Below are positions 9,247 to 18,695 of a DNA stretch of 64,000 nucleotides, one piece after another. The DNA is taken from assembly GCF_013041805.1 (NCBI RefSeq), contig NZ_JABDRI010000018.1, positions 1 to 64,000 on the forward strand, written 5' to 3'. This DNA is from Lutibacter sp. (GTDB lineage Bacteria > Bacteroidota > Bacteroidia > Flavobacteriales > Flavobacteriaceae). Each line of letters starts with the position of its first letter. The stretch's first letter is position 1. Position numbers and translations under genes: made by a program. The notes beneath the pieces are model-generated. The model saw only the letters and a program-made list of their open reading frames with translations. It was not told the DNA's origin and did no database searches.

Positions 9247-9277
9247 CAAATTTAAACTCTTATTTATTGAAAAACAA
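9247..9277 (-). promoter_or_regulatory. Candidate divergent promoter for the TrmH-family gene
   Basis: Minus-strand TTG (9275-9277), a 20-base spacer, then TAAATTTG (9247-9254). It overlaps the leader and start codon of tamL, so the two promoters would face away from each other across shared DNA. Confidence 0.5.
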
Positions 9278-11735
9278 TATTATAATATTAATTCTATTCT
9301 TAGGAATATCTTATAGTTTTTCATCGTGTAATTCTATTAAGTATGTCCCAGAAAATAAATCCTTACTCACCAAAAACACTGTTTATGTAAATGACAAAAA
9401 AAATGTTGATGATGAAATTAATGATTATATTGTTCAACGTCCAAATCAATTAGTCCTTGGGGTACCCTTCCCTCTCCACTTTTATAATATTGGTAACAAA
9501 AATTTTGAAACTGATTTTGACAAATGGAAACTAGAAAATCCTAACTGGTATAAATTTACCGCTGGAGTTTTTTCAGAAAAACAAGCCAAAGGAATTAGAA
9601 ACTTTAAGTATAAAACGCATCAATGGTATCTTAATAATGGTGAATCTCCAGTTATTTTAGATGAAAAAAAATCAAAACAAACCGTTGAAAATTTAACAAA
9701 GCATTATTTAAATGAAGGTTTTTTTAAAGTAAATGTCTCATTTGAAGAAAATCAATTAAAAAATAAAAAAAGTGAAATAAATTACTTGATAAAGACTGAT
9801 GAGCCCTATACTTTAGACAGTGTCTCAACTACTATTAAAGCCTCTATTTTAGATTCTATTTACAATGCGAATCTCATCAATTCTTTTATTAAAAAAGGAA
9901 ATCAATTTAAATTATCTTCTTTTATAAATGAACAAAATAGAATTTCTAAATTATTTAGAAATTCTGGAGTTTTTAGATTTAATAAAAATGCTATTACATT
10001 TGAAGTAGACACCTTAGACTATACTGCAAATGTTGATCTTATTATTAATGATAGTATTGGTAATGTTCCTTTTAAAGTTCAAAAAATTAAGAACATTAAA
10101 ATTTACACTGACTTTTCGTATAATAAAAAAGATGACCCGGTAAAAGACAGTCTAAATTATAATGGATTTTCTTTTATGGCCTATAATGAGATAAAATATA
10201 ATCCTAAATTATTATTGAATTCAATATTTATTGAGCCAAACTCAATTTATAAAGATGAAACTCGAGAATTAACTCGTAAAAACTTGAGAGGCTTATCAAA
10301 TTTTAGATCGGTTGATATAAAATATACCGAATTAGAAAATGATATGCTTGATGCTTCCATTTATTTAACGCCTCTTAAAAAATATTCCTTAGGGTTTAAT
10401 ACTGAATTAACACATTCAAATATCCGTCAACTTGGAATATCAGGAAAATTATCTTTTTCCAATAGAAATATTTTTAAAGGTGCTGAAATTCTGAAATTTT
10501 CAGTTCAAGGCTCCTTTTTAGATTCGAAAGATGCTGCTGATAACGAAAGATTACTAAATGCTTGGGAGATTGGTGGAGATGTTTCATTAGAGCTTCCTCG
10601 ATTTTTATTACCTTTTAAGACTGATAAAATTATATCTAAAAGAAAATCTCCCAAAACAACATTTACAATAGGTACTAGTTTGCAAAAAAATATTGGTTTA
10701 GACAATCAAAAATTTACTGGAATAATTGATTATACGTGGGAATCCTCTATTACTAAAAAACATAGTTTTCAATTGTTAAACGCACAGTTTATCCAAAATT
10801 TAAATGTAAGCTCCTATTTTACTATTTATAATTCTGAATTTACCCAAATACAAAATATTGCAGACACCTATTTCAATGAAACCATAACAACAACAAACGC
10901 TATTGAATTTATTAATACCAATATCAATTCTAGTTTTGAAGCAACAAACCCATTAGAATTTAAAGTTGCGCAGAATGTGAAAAATAGGTTTAATATTATC
11001 ACTGAAGATGTTTTTGTTCCATCAGTGTCCTATACATTTACTTATAATAATAGTAAAAACTATAAAGATATTGACTTTTCATTTTTTCGAGCTCGTCTTG
11101 TTTCTTCTGGTAACTTAACAACATTATTAACAAGTCAAAAAGACGCTAACAATGTAAAAACATTACTTAAAACACCAATTGCACAATATTTAAAAACAGA
11201 TTTTGAATATAAAAAGTTTTGGAATTTATCTTTAGAAAATGTACTTGCATTTAGAAGTTTTTTAGGAGTTGCAATTCCTTATGGAAATTCAAGCACAATA
11301 CCATTTAATAGAAGTTATTTTGTAGGAGGACCTAATGATTTACGCGCTTGGAAAATATACGATTTAGGTCCCGGATCAACTCAAAGCGGTTTAGAATTTA
11401 ACGTGGGGAATTTAAAGTTTATAAGTAGCTTAGAATATCGATTTAAAATAATTAACAGCATAAAAGGTGCATTATTCGTTGATGCAGGAAACATTTGGGA
11501 TATTACAAATTCTGCTATCACAACCTCTGAAGCAAAATTTAATGGTTTTAATTCACTAAAAGATATTGCCATTGGTTCAGGATTTGGAATCAGATACGAT
11601 TTAAGTTTTATTTTGTTACGTTTAGATTTAGGTTTTAAAACGTATGAACCATATCTATCCAATCAAAATAAGTGGTTTAACAATTACAACTTCCAAAAAA
11701 CTGTATATAATTTTGGTATAAGCTATCCGTTTTAA
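9267..11735 (+). CDS. tamL: TamL-like lipidated BamA/TamA-family outer-membrane assembly protein
   Basis: Omp85-superfamily protein involved in outer-membrane biogenesis. Bacteroidota have a TamA relative that is itself a lipoprotein, called TamL. The 822-residue product has a signal peptide with lipobox FSSCNS near residue 20. Periplasmic POTRA-like repeats span roughly residues 30-370, and a C-terminal 16-strand D15/Omp85 barrel follows, with the VGGPNDLRAWKIYDLGPGS block and the SLEYRFKIINSIKGALFVDAG strand near the end. The start codon is TTG, placed by the promoter at 9213-9243. No partner tamB gene is in the window. PorT is a near neighbour on the same strand. Confidence 0.85.
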   Translation: MKNNIIILILFLGISYSFSSCNSIKYVPENKSLLTKNTVYVNDKKNVDDEINDYIVQRPNQLVLGVPFPLHFYNIGNKNFETDFDKWKLENPNWYKFTAGVFSEKQAKGIRNFKYKTHQWYLNNGESPVILDEKKSKQTVENLTKHYLNEGFFKVNVSFEENQLKNKKSEINYLIKTDEPYTLDSVSTTIKASILDSIYNANLINSFIKKGNQFKLSSFINEQNRISKLFRNSGVFRFNKNAITFEVDTLDYTANVDLIINDSIGNVPFKVQKIKNIKIYTDFSYNKKDDPVKDSLNYNGFSFMAYNEIKYNPKLLLNSIFIEPNSIYKDETRELTRKNLRGLSNFRSVDIKYTELENDMLDASIYLTPLKKYSLGFNTELTHSNIRQLGISGKLSFSNRNIFKGAEILKFSVQGSFLDSKDAADNERLLNAWEIGGDVSLELPRFLLPFKTDKIISKRKSPKTTFTIGTSLQKNIGLDNQKFTGIIDYTWESSITKKHSFQLLNAQFIQNLNVSSYFTIYNSEFTQIQNIADTYFNETITTTNAIEFINTNINSSFEATNPLEFKVAQNVKNRFNIITEDVFVPSVSYTFTYNNSKNYKDIDFSFFRARLVSSGNLTTLLTSQKDANNVKTLLKTPIAQYLKTDFEYKKFWNLSLENVLAFRSFLGVAIPYGNSSTIPFNRSYFVGGPNDLRAWKIYDLGPGSTQSGLEFNVGNLKFISSLEYRFKIINSIKGALFVDAGNIWDITNSAITTSEAKFNGFNSLKDIAIGSGFGIRYDLSFILLRLDLGFKTYEPYLSNQNKWFNNYNFQKTVYNFGISYPF

Positions 11736-11799
11736 GTTTAAACTATTACGATTTCGCGTATTTTTCTTTTTAAATTACCTTTTAAAAATTATTATTCAT

Positions 11800-11807
11800 T
11801 AATTTTG
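11800..11807 (+). promoter_or_regulatory. Probable -7 element for fbaA
   Basis: TAATTTTG fits TAnnTTTG and lies about 40 bases before the fbaA ATG. No TTG sits at the expected spacing upstream. Confidence 0.4.
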
Positions 11808-11848
11808 CTAAAATCAAAAATATCAATACTAATTACACATAAAATATT

Positions 11849-12916
11849 ATGAGTCATACAATTAAACCAGGAGTAGCGACAGGAAAAAATGTTCAAGAAA
11901 TTTTCAAATTAGCAAAGGCTAAAAATTTCGCTTTACCTGCAGTAAACGTTACAGGTTCAAACACAATAAATTCAGTTTTAGAAACTGCAAAAGAACTAAA
12001 TGCACCCGTTATCATTCAATTTTCTAATGGAGGTGCTCATTTCAATGCTGGAAAAGGATTATCTAACGAAAATCAAAAGGCTGCAATTGCTGGTGCCATT
12101 GCTGGTGCAAAACACGTTCATACCTTATCAGAAGCTTATGGTGTTCCAGTAATTTTGCATACAGATCATTGTGCAAAAAAATTATTGCCTTGGATAGATG
12201 GGTTATTAGATGCAGGAGAACAATTTTACAAAGAAAATGGTGTTCCACTTTTTAGTTCTCACATGATTGATTTATCTGAAGAATCTCTTGAAGAAAATAT
12301 TGAAATTTGCAAAACGTATTTAAAGCGTATGAGCAAAATCGAAATGACTTTAGAAATTGAATTAGGAATTACAGGAGGTGAAGAAGATGGTGTTGACAAT
12401 TCTGATGTTGATGCGTCAAAATTATATACACAACCTGAAGAAGTTGCCTACGCCTATGAAGAGCTTAAAAAAGTAAGTGACTGCTTTACAATCGCAGCAT
12501 CTTTTGGAAATGTGCATGGGGTTTACAAACCAGGAAATGTTAAATTAACACCGAAGATTTTAGATAATTCTCAAAAATATATTGAAAATAAATTCAATAC
12601 TGAAAAGAATCCTGTAGATTTTGTATTCCATGGTGGTTCAGGTTCTGCCCTTGAAGAAATTAGAGAAGCAATTGGATATGGAGTTATTAAAATGAATATT
12701 GATACTGATTTACAGTTTGCATTTACTGAAGGTATTAGAGATTATATGACCGGGAAAATTGATTATTTAAAAACACAAATTGGTAATCCTGATGGTGCTG
12801 ATCAACCAAATAAAAAATATTACGATCCAAGAAAATGGTTACGTGAAGGTGAGCAAACTTTTAAATCACGTTTAATAAAAGCCTTTGAAGATTTAAATAA
12901 TATAAACACTTTATAA
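11849..12916 (+). CDS. fbaA: Class II fructose-bisphosphate aldolase
   Basis: Zn-dependent cleavage and formation of fructose-1,6-bisphosphate in glycolysis and gluconeogenesis. The 355-residue length is that of the E. coli FbaA (class IIA) type. Visible motifs are ILHTDHCAKKLLPW near residue 107 with the metal His, the Glu-rich LEIELGITGGEEDGVDN metal/activator loop, VHGVYKPGN, and the phosphate-binding FHGGSGS near residue 265. Closed by the terminator at 12941. Confidence 0.96.
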   Translation: MSHTIKPGVATGKNVQEIFKLAKAKNFALPAVNVTGSNTINSVLETAKELNAPVIIQFSNGGAHFNAGKGLSNENQKAAIAGAIAGAKHVHTLSEAYGVPVILHTDHCAKKLLPWIDGLLDAGEQFYKENGVPLFSSHMIDLSEESLEENIEICKTYLKRMSKIEMTLEIELGITGGEEDGVDNSDVDASKLYTQPEEVAYAYEELKKVSDCFTIAASFGNVHGVYKPGNVKLTPKILDNSQKYIENKFNTEKNPVDFVFHGGSGSALEEIREAIGYGVIKMNIDTDLQFAFTEGIRDYMTGKIDYLKTQIGNPDGADQPNKKYYDPRKWLREGEQTFKSRLIKAFEDLNNINTL

Positions 12917-12940
12917 TCAATACTATAAATTGCTAAATTT

Positions 12941-12981
12941 ATAAAGAGAACATTTTTTTAGGTGTTCTCTTTATTTTTTTT
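12941..12981 (+). terminator. Terminator after fbaA
   Basis: Stem ATAAAGAGAAC/GTTCTCTTTAT (12941-12951 with 12964-12974) followed by a run of T. Confidence 0.85.
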
Positions 12982-13023
12982 AGTAATTTGCACTCCAATT
13001 TCAAACCTAAAACAAAATAAGTT

Positions 13024-13884
13024 ATGTCATCTTGGTTTCAAAGAAAAGATAAAGGAATTCAAACTCCAACTGAAGACAAAAAAGATGTACCAAAAGGCTT
13101 ATGGTACAAAACACCAAGCGGTAAAGTTATTGATACTAAAGAACTAAAAGAAAACTACTATGTAAGTCCAGAAGATGGATATCACGTAAAAATAGGTAGC
13201 GCCGAATATTTTGAAATTCTATTTGACAATAATGAATTTAAAGAATTCGATAAGAATATGGTGTCAAAAGACCCATTGAAATTTTCTGATAGTAAAAAAT
13301 ATACAGACCGATTAAAGCAAGCATACGAAAAAACGAACTTAAAAGATGCTGTAAGAACAGCCGTTGGTAAATCGTTAGGTAAAGATTTAGTAATCGCAGC
13401 CATGGATTTTAGTTTTATTGGAGGCTCTATGGGAAGTGTTGTAGGAGAAAAAATTGCTCGAGCAATCGACTATTCTATAAAACATAAGATTCCTTTTTTA
13501 ATGATTTCAAAATCTGGAGGAGCTAGAATGATGGAAGCCGCAATATCATTAATGCAATTGGTAAAAACATCTGCTAAGTTAGCACAACTTGCAGAGGTTA
13601 ATATTCCTTATATTTCTTTATGTACAGATCCAACAACTGGGGGAACTACAGCATCGTACGCTATGCTAGGTGATATTAATATTGCAGAACCTAATGCATT
13701 AGTAGCATTCGCAGGACCAAGAGTTGTAAAAGATACTACGGGTAAAGAATTACCTCCTGGATTTCAACGTTCAGAATTTGTATTGGAACATGGTTTTTTA
13801 GACAAAATTGTGGAACGCAAAAATTTAAAAAAACAAGTAAATTTATATATAGATTTAATTCAAAATTTACCAATTAGAAAATAA
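13024..13884 (+). CDS. accD: Acetyl-CoA carboxylase carboxyltransferase beta subunit without zinc-ribbon cysteines
   Basis: Transfers carboxyl from biotin to acetyl-CoA to make malonyl-CoA for fatty acid synthesis, with AccA. The 286-residue protein has the crotonase-like core: [36 protein letters not shown] and [15 protein letters not shown]. The N-terminal region aligns with the zinc ribbon of E. coli AccD, but the four Cys positions read T30, G33, S48 and D51 (KTPSG and VSPED). The structural zinc must be absent. Other flavobacterial AccD proteins look the same from memory, so this is a lineage trait rather than damage. Confidence 0.95.
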   Translation: MSSWFQRKDKGIQTPTEDKKDVPKGLWYKTPSGKVIDTKELKENYYVSPEDGYHVKIGSAEYFEILFDNNEFKEFDKNMVSKDPLKFSDSKKYTDRLKQAYEKTNLKDAVRTAVGKSLGKDLVIAAMDFSFIGGSMGSVVGEKIARAIDYSIKHKIPFLMISKSGGARMMEAAISLMQLVKTSAKLAQLAEVNIPYISLCTDPTTGGTTASYAMLGDINIAEPNALVAFAGPRVVKDTTGKELPPGFQRSEFVLEHGFLDKIVERKNLKKQVNLYIDLIQNLPIRK

Positions 13885-13885
13885 A

Positions 13886-13916
13886 AAAAGCGAGCTATTT
13901 ACAGCTCGCTTTTTTA
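13886..13916. terminator. Bidirectional terminator between accD and the lipoprotein gene
   Basis: Stem GCGAGCT/AGCTCGC (13890-13896 with 13903-13909) flanked by A-run and T-run, between convergent genes. Confidence 0.85.
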
Positions 13917-13930
13917 TTTAAAATGTGTTT

Positions 13931-14779
13931 TCACATACCTCTTCTCAAAGTGATTTCAGTTTCTACACCTTCACTATTAGTGAAAATTGCGATATTATCG
14001 CATGTTCCATCCCCAAAATTTAAAGTTCCTTTTCTATCATTCTTTTCTAATTCTACTAAACCACTCACCATAAATCTACAAGCCATCTCTCTTCGTAAAG
14101 GCTCCAAAACTTTTGAAGAAACATTAGTACCATCTCTAAAAGTTGCTGACCAACTACCAGTAATTAAAAATACATTATCTCCAAAAGGTCGTGTATCAGC
14201 ACCTTCTACCCATTCTCTAACTTTTACACCTTCTCTAGAGGCATAAACTCCATCAGGCCAAGTTAAAGTTGTTCCGAATGTTATAGAAGATTGTGGATTT
14301 CCTTGATTATTTTCTCGGATCCTAACAATTGAATTAATACCTTCAACACTTATCTCATTAAAATAAAAGTTTTCATAAGCATGGATAACCGTTAATGAGT
14401 TTACGTTTGAATCAATTGCATAACTCATTAAAATTTTTCCACTTAAAACATTTCCACTTGGCAATTCGCAACCTTCACCAAAATCTAATGTCACTTCTTT
14501 TGTTGTGGTAGTTAATACAATAGTTTTTATAACACAAGGTAATAAATCTTCTATCTTTCCTTCAGTATCAGAACTTTTAGAAAAATCTTCATTTTCAATT
14601 AGAAAATCATCAATTATATTACTGACCTCATCAGTCACATCATCTAACTCCGCAAGAAGATTTGCTTCGTTTGCAGTAATTGGCTCGCTCAAATCAACAG
14701 TATCACTTTTATTACAACTTACTAAAAAGAAACCGCTAATAACAAAAACAATTAACAGTTTTGGATTTAAAATTTTCAT
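13931..14779 (-). CDS. Flavobacterial lipoprotein of unknown function
   Basis: Function not recognised. The 282-residue product has a signal peptide with lipobox LVSCNK near residue 22, so it is a lipoprotein. After an acidic linker (residues about 30-75) come two similar halves. The first has LDFGEGCELPSGNVLSGKI near residue 98 and the second LNFGDGTCDNIAIF near residue 253; both contain a D-F/N-F-G-x-G-x-C pattern after a beta-rich stretch. A middle segment has TLTWPDGVYASREGVKVREW. It reads as an extracytoplasmic beta protein, possibly duplicated. It is alone in its transcription unit, closed by the hairpin at 13886. Confidence 0.75.
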   Translation of the reverse strand: MKILNPKLLIVFVISGFFLVSCNKSDTVDLSEPITANEANLLAELDDVTDEVSNIIDDFLIENEDFSKSSDTEGKIEDLLPCVIKTIVLTTTTKEVTLDFGEGCELPSGNVLSGKILMSYAIDSNVNSLTVIHAYENFYFNEISVEGINSIVRIRENNQGNPQSSITFGTTLTWPDGVYASREGVKVREWVEGADTRPFGDNVFLITGSWSATFRDGTNVSSKVLEPLRREMACRFMVSGLVELEKNDRKGTLNFGDGTCDNIAIFTNSEGVETEITLRRGM

Positions 14780-14891
14780 ACGTTTACTATTTAAATTGGT
14801 TTAACAAAAAATTAACTTTTAATATATCTAAGACCTTACTAATTTGAAAAGGTTTAATTTGATGAATATTTTAAGATGATAAGGCTGTTAA

Positions 14892-14921
14892 TTGTTAATC
14901 AAAATAATAATAGTATATTTG
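14892..14921 (+). promoter_or_regulatory. Promoter for rpsO
   Basis: TTG (14892-14894), exactly 19 bases, TATATTTG (14914-14921). Predicted transcription start near 14928, about 57 bases before the ATG. Confidence 0.8.
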
Positions 14922-14928
14922 CGGCCTG

Positions 14929-14948
14929 ATTGCTTACTTTTAAGCAAT
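14929..14948 (+). promoter_or_regulatory. Stem-loop at the predicted 5' end of rpsO mRNA
   Basis: Perfect 8-bp stem ATTGCTTA/TAAGCAAT with loop CTTT. It begins at or next to the predicted start of transcription. There is no T-run, so it is not a terminator. It could protect the 5' end or be part of an S15-binding leader. Confidence 0.5.
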
Positions 14949-14984
14949 TATACATAAAAATTATTAATAAAAATTAATGTTAGC

Positions 14985-15254
14985 ATGTACTTAACAAAAG
15001 AAAAAAAAGCAGAAATTTTTGCTAAACATGGCGAAAATGCAACAAACACAGGTTCAACCGAAGGTCAAATTGCATTATTTACTTTCAGAATTAACCATTT
15101 AACTGAACACTTAAAAAATAATCGTAAAGATTATAATACTGAGCGTTCATTAGTTAAATTAGTAGGTAAAAGAAGAAATTTACTTGACTACCTAATTAAA
15201 AACGATATTGTAAGGTATCGTGAAATTATTAAAGAATTAGGTTTAAGAAAATAA
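14985..15254 (+). CDS. rpsO: 30S ribosomal protein S15
   Basis: S15 binds the central domain of 16S rRNA and often represses its own mRNA. At 89 residues it has the full family length. Signature blocks are GSTEGQIALFTFRINHLTEHL and VGKRRNLLDYL..DIVRYREIIKELGLRK. It precedes pnp, as in many bacteria, but a terminator at 15261-15290 separates the two. Confidence 0.98.
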   Translation: MYLTKEKKAEIFAKHGENATNTGSTEGQIALFTFRINHLTEHLKNNRKDYNTERSLVKLVGKRRNLLDYLIKNDIVRYREIIKELGLRK

Positions 15255-15260
15255 TTTCAC

Positions 15261-15290
15261 AAAAAGAGGCAACTATTGCCTCTTTTTTTT
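15261..15290 (+). terminator. Terminator between rpsO and pnp
   Basis: Stem AAGAGGCAA/TTGCCTCTT with loop CTAT and eight or more T. Some read-through into pnp is possible. Confidence 0.85.
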
Positions 15291-15391
15291 TAAATTAAAA
15301 CCCCTTTAAAAAAGCATATATTAAACTTTTCATTGGTTCATATACAACACAACAACAAACCAAATTGTTTAATTAAATTAAAACACTATTT

Positions 15392-17605
15392 ATGATACCA
15401 AAGGTATTCAAAGAAATTATTGATTTAGGAGATGGAAGAACTATCTCTTTAGAAACAGGAAAACTAGCAAAACAAGCACACGGTTCGGTTGTTGTTCAAT
15501 CAGGAAAATGTATGTTATTATGTACAGTTGTTTCCAATTACAAACAAAGTGATGTTGACTTTTTACCGTTAACAGTAGATTATCGCGAGAAATTTGCAGC
15601 AGCAGGTCGTTACCCTGGTGGATTTTTCAAAAGAGAAGCAAGACCAAGTGATGGCGAAGTATTAACTATGCGTTTAGTGGACAGAGTTTTACGTCCACTA
15701 TTTCCTAAGGATTATCACGCTGAAACGCAAGTAATGATTCAGTTAATGTCTCATGATGATGACGTAATGCCAGAAGCAATGGCTGGATTGGCTGCATCTG
15801 CAGCAATTCAATTAAGTGACTTCCCATTCGAATGCGCTATCTCTGAAGCTAGAGTTGGTCGAATTAATGGTGAGTTCGTTATAAACCCAACACGTTCTCA
15901 ATTAGAAGAATCAGACATCGATATGATGATTGGAGCTTCAGCAGATTCAGTAATGATGGTTGAAGGTGAAATGGATGAAATTTCTGAAGAAGAAATGGCA
16001 GATGCAATTAAATTTGCTCATGAAGCTATTAAGGTTCAAATTGACGCTCAAATTCGTTTAGCTGAAGCTTTTGGCAAAAAAGAAGTTCGTGAATATAATA
16101 CTGCTGAAGATAATGAAGAATTACAGAAAAGAATACACGATTTAGCTTACGATAAATGTTATGCTATTGCCAAAATGGGAACATCTAAAGCTGAGCGTAG
16201 TGCTGCATTTGCTGAAATAAAAGAAGAGGTAAAGGCTTCATTTACTGAAGAAGAGATGGAGGAATTTGGTCATCTTGTTGGAGGATACTATAGCAAAGCA
16301 GAAAAAGAAGCTGTTCGTGAATTAACATTAAGTGAAGGCTTGAGGTTAGATGGTAGAAAAACTGATGAAATCAGACCAATTTGGTGTGAAATAGATTACT
16401 TACCATCCACACACGGATCTGCAATTTTTACTAGAGGTGAAACTCAAGCATTAGCAACAGTTACTTTAGGTACATCTAGAGAAGCTAATAAAATTGATAT
16501 GCCGTCTTTCGAAGGAGAAGAATCATTTTATTTACATTATAACTTCCCTCCTTTTTGTACAGGTGAAGCACGCCCATTAAGAGGTACTTCTCGACGTGAA
16601 GTTGGTCATGGAAATTTAGCACAACGTGCATTGAAAGGAATGATTTCTGAAAATTGTCCTTATACAGTTCGTATAGTTTCTGAAGTATTGGAATCTAACG
16701 GATCATCGTCGATGGCAACCGTTTGCGCTGGAACAATGGCACTTATGGATGCTGGTGTAGAAATGAAAAGACCTGTATCTGGGATTGCAATGGGATTAAT
16801 TTCTGATGGAGATCGTTATGCTGTGTTAAGTGATATACTTGGTGACGAAGATCATTTAGGTGATATGGACTTTAAAGTTACTGGTACTGCTGATGGTATA
16901 ACTGCTTGCCAAATGGATATTAAAATTAAAGGTTTATCATATGAAATTTTAGTGAACGCACTAAAACAAGCTCGTGATGGTAGATTACATATTTTAGGAA
17001 AAATAACTGATACTATTGCTGAAACAAATGCTGAAGTTAAAGCACATGCTCCAAAAATGATTTCAAGAAGAATTCCTAATGAATTTATTGGTGCTTTAAT
17101 TGGACCTGGAGGAAAAGTTATTCAAGAAATGCAAAAAGAAACTGGATGTACAATTGTGATCAATGAAGATCCTGTTACTGAAGAAGGTATTGTTGAAATT
17201 TTAGGAACAGACCCTGCTGGTATTGAAGCTGTTTTAGCAAATATTGATTCATTATTATTTAAACCAGAAGTTGGAAGTGTTTATGAAGTGAAGGTAATAA
17301 AAATGTTAGACTTTGGTGCTGTTGTAGAATATACAGATGCTCCTGGTAATGAGGTTTTATTGCATATTTCTGAATTAGCTTGGGAACGAACTAACAACGT
17401 TAAAGACGTTGTTAATATGGGTGATGTTTTTGATGTTAAATATTTTGGAAGAGATCCGAAAACAAGAAAAGAAAAAGTATCTCGTAAGGCAATTTTACCA
17501 AAACCAGAAGGTTTTAAAGAAAGACCTCCAAGAGAAAGAGATGATAGAGGTGGACGCGATAATCGCGGAAGAGATAGAGATAGAAAACCTAGATCTAGAG
17601 ATTAA
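15392..17605 (+). CDS. pnp: Polynucleotide phosphorylase
   Basis: Phosphorolytic 3'-5' exoribonuclease of mRNA decay. The 737-residue protein has two RNase PH domains (about 10-145 and 315-540) around a helical linker and a KH domain with [19 protein letters not shown] near residue 570. An S1 domain starts near residue 628 ([20 protein letters not shown]). The last 30 residues are an unusual Arg/Asp/Gly tail ([13 protein letters not shown]...), probably disordered and RNA-contacting. No clear promoter box was seen in the 100 bases upstream. Confidence 0.97.
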   Translation: MIPKVFKEIIDLGDGRTISLETGKLAKQAHGSVVVQSGKCMLLCTVVSNYKQSDVDFLPLTVDYREKFAAAGRYPGGFFKREARPSDGEVLTMRLVDRVLRPLFPKDYHAETQVMIQLMSHDDDVMPEAMAGLAASAAIQLSDFPFECAISEARVGRINGEFVINPTRSQLEESDIDMMIGASADSVMMVEGEMDEISEEEMADAIKFAHEAIKVQIDAQIRLAEAFGKKEVREYNTAEDNEELQKRIHDLAYDKCYAIAKMGTSKAERSAAFAEIKEEVKASFTEEEMEEFGHLVGGYYSKAEKEAVRELTLSEGLRLDGRKTDEIRPIWCEIDYLPSTHGSAIFTRGETQALATVTLGTSREANKIDMPSFEGEESFYLHYNFPPFCTGEARPLRGTSRREVGHGNLAQRALKGMISENCPYTVRIVSEVLESNGSSSMATVCAGTMALMDAGVEMKRPVSGIAMGLISDGDRYAVLSDILGDEDHLGDMDFKVTGTADGITACQMDIKIKGLSYEILVNALKQARDGRLHILGKITDTIAETNAEVKAHAPKMISRRIPNEFIGALIGPGGKVIQEMQKETGCTIVINEDPVTEEGIVEILGTDPAGIEAVLANIDSLLFKPEVGSVYEVKVIKMLDFGAVVEYTDAPGNEVLLHISELAWERTNNVKDVVNMGDVFDVKYFGRDPKTRKEKVSRKAILPKPEGFKERPPRERDDRGGRDNRGRDRDRKPRSRD

Positions 17606-17626
17606 TTCTCGAAAATTATATTTTAT

Positions 17627-17659
17627 AAAAAAAGCTTCTCAAATTGAGAAGCTTTTTTT
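17627..17659 (+). terminator. Terminator after pnp
   Basis: Stem AGCTTCTCA/TGAGAAGCT followed by seven T. Confidence 0.85.
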
Positions 17660-17707
17660 ATGTTAAGATTTCTAACCCAGAAATAATTTTAATAATTCAG
17701 TTATTTT

Positions 17708-17760
17708 GAGAGTTCCAATCACTAGCTATTACTAATGATTGGCTTACTAACTCTCTTTTT
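17708..17760. other. Long compound hairpin between pnp and the MscS gene
   Basis: Outer stem GAGAGTT/AACTCTC (17708-17714 with 17749-17755) encloses an inner stem CCAATCACTAG/CTAATGATTGG (17715-17725 with 17732-17742, one mismatch), with a 6-base loop and a 6-base one-sided bulge. TTTTT follows on the plus strand only. It lies downstream of both convergent genes. It could be a second terminator, the 3' end of the MscS transcript, a small RNA or a mobile-repeat remnant. The rest of 17660-17842 shows nothing clear. Confidence 0.6.
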
Positions 17761-17842
17761 AATAGAAATAACTAACCCAAGCATCTCTATTAATCTTTAT
17801 CACAAATTTCTGCTTTTACAAAAATATTGTTACCAATATTAT

Positions 17843-18667
17843 TTACTTTATTTCTACTTTTTGATCAACAAAATATTTAATTGGCAACACTACTATGCCT
17901 TCCTTTGTTTTAATAGAAATAAATATATTATCAATTTGCTGAATAACCCCTTCAATCTTTTTAGTTTTTATATGCTGGCCTATTTCAAAGTTTTTTCGAG
18001 AATAAAAACCAAAAAGTAATCTCGTAACTATATCTCTTGCACCAAGTCCAAAGGCTATTGTAAATGAAACCAAAATTGAGCCTAATATTAAGGTAATGTT
18101 GCTAGTAATAATATCGGTATCAACACCCGCTTGGTTTAAAGCCGTTATTGAAATAAATATTACTATTAAATAAAACACAATATTCCCAACCAAATTACCA
18201 CCAGTAAGCTCCATTGATTTAAATGTGTCTTGAATCGTTTTTTTTATTATTGACCCTGCGTAAATCCCTAATACAAAAATAAATAGAGAACTTATTAAGA
18301 TCGGTAAATAAGCTATAAAACTTCCGATTCCTTCAGACACCATTTTTAAACCTAGCATATCTGAAGCAATAACTACAAAACCTAAAATCAATAAATATTT
18401 TACAAACTTTAAAACAATTTTAGAAGGTACTACACTATAATCGCTTTTACCAAATAACTCAGCGTCATTCAGTTTTGTTGTCAAAGAATCTATTTTTGAG
18501 GTTTTCAATAACTTTTTAAGTACAACATGAACAACTTTTAAAATTATCCAAGCAATTATAATAAATCCTATACCCAATAAAATTTTAGGCATTACGTGTA
18601 AAAATTGGTTCCATAAATCTTGTGCAAATGTTAAGTTAACACTTTCTAATTGGATTATTGTTTTCAT
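17843..18667 (-). CDS. MscS-family small-conductance mechanosensitive channel
   Basis: Inner-membrane channel that releases solutes on hypo-osmotic shock. In the 274 residues I see an N-terminal helix near 25-48, hydrophobic segments around 88-108, 122-142 and 155-180, and the pore-lining helix ILGSILVSFTIAFGLGARDIV near 190-210. A short MscS beta domain (GQHIKTKKIEGVIQQIDNIFISI) follows. The cytosolic vestibule is shorter than in E. coli MscS (286 residues with a larger C-terminal part). It is the third gene after an ECF sigma factor and a 65-residue protein, 28 bases from the latter, which suggests stress-linked expression. Confidence 0.85.
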   Translation of the reverse strand: MKTIIQLESVNLTFAQDLWNQFLHVMPKILLGIGFIIIAWIILKVVHVVLKKLLKTSKIDSLTTKLNDAELFGKSDYSVVPSKIVLKFVKYLLILGFVVIASDMLGLKMVSEGIGSFIAYLPILISSLFIFVLGIYAGSIIKKTIQDTFKSMELTGGNLVGNIVFYLIVIFISITALNQAGVDTDIITSNITLILGSILVSFTIAFGLGARDIVTRLLFGFYSRKNFEIGQHIKTKKIEGVIQQIDNIFISIKTKEGIVVLPIKYFVDQKVEIK

Positions 18668-18695
18668 TTTATATTCAAATTTGGGTTAGTAAACT

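Noticed and set aside
12962-13147. ORF of 61 codons before accD
   Set aside because: It runs through the fbaA terminator and out of frame over the start of accD.
17735-18019. Plus-strand ORF opposite the MscS gene
   Set aside because: Antisense shadow with no promoter or recognisable protein features.
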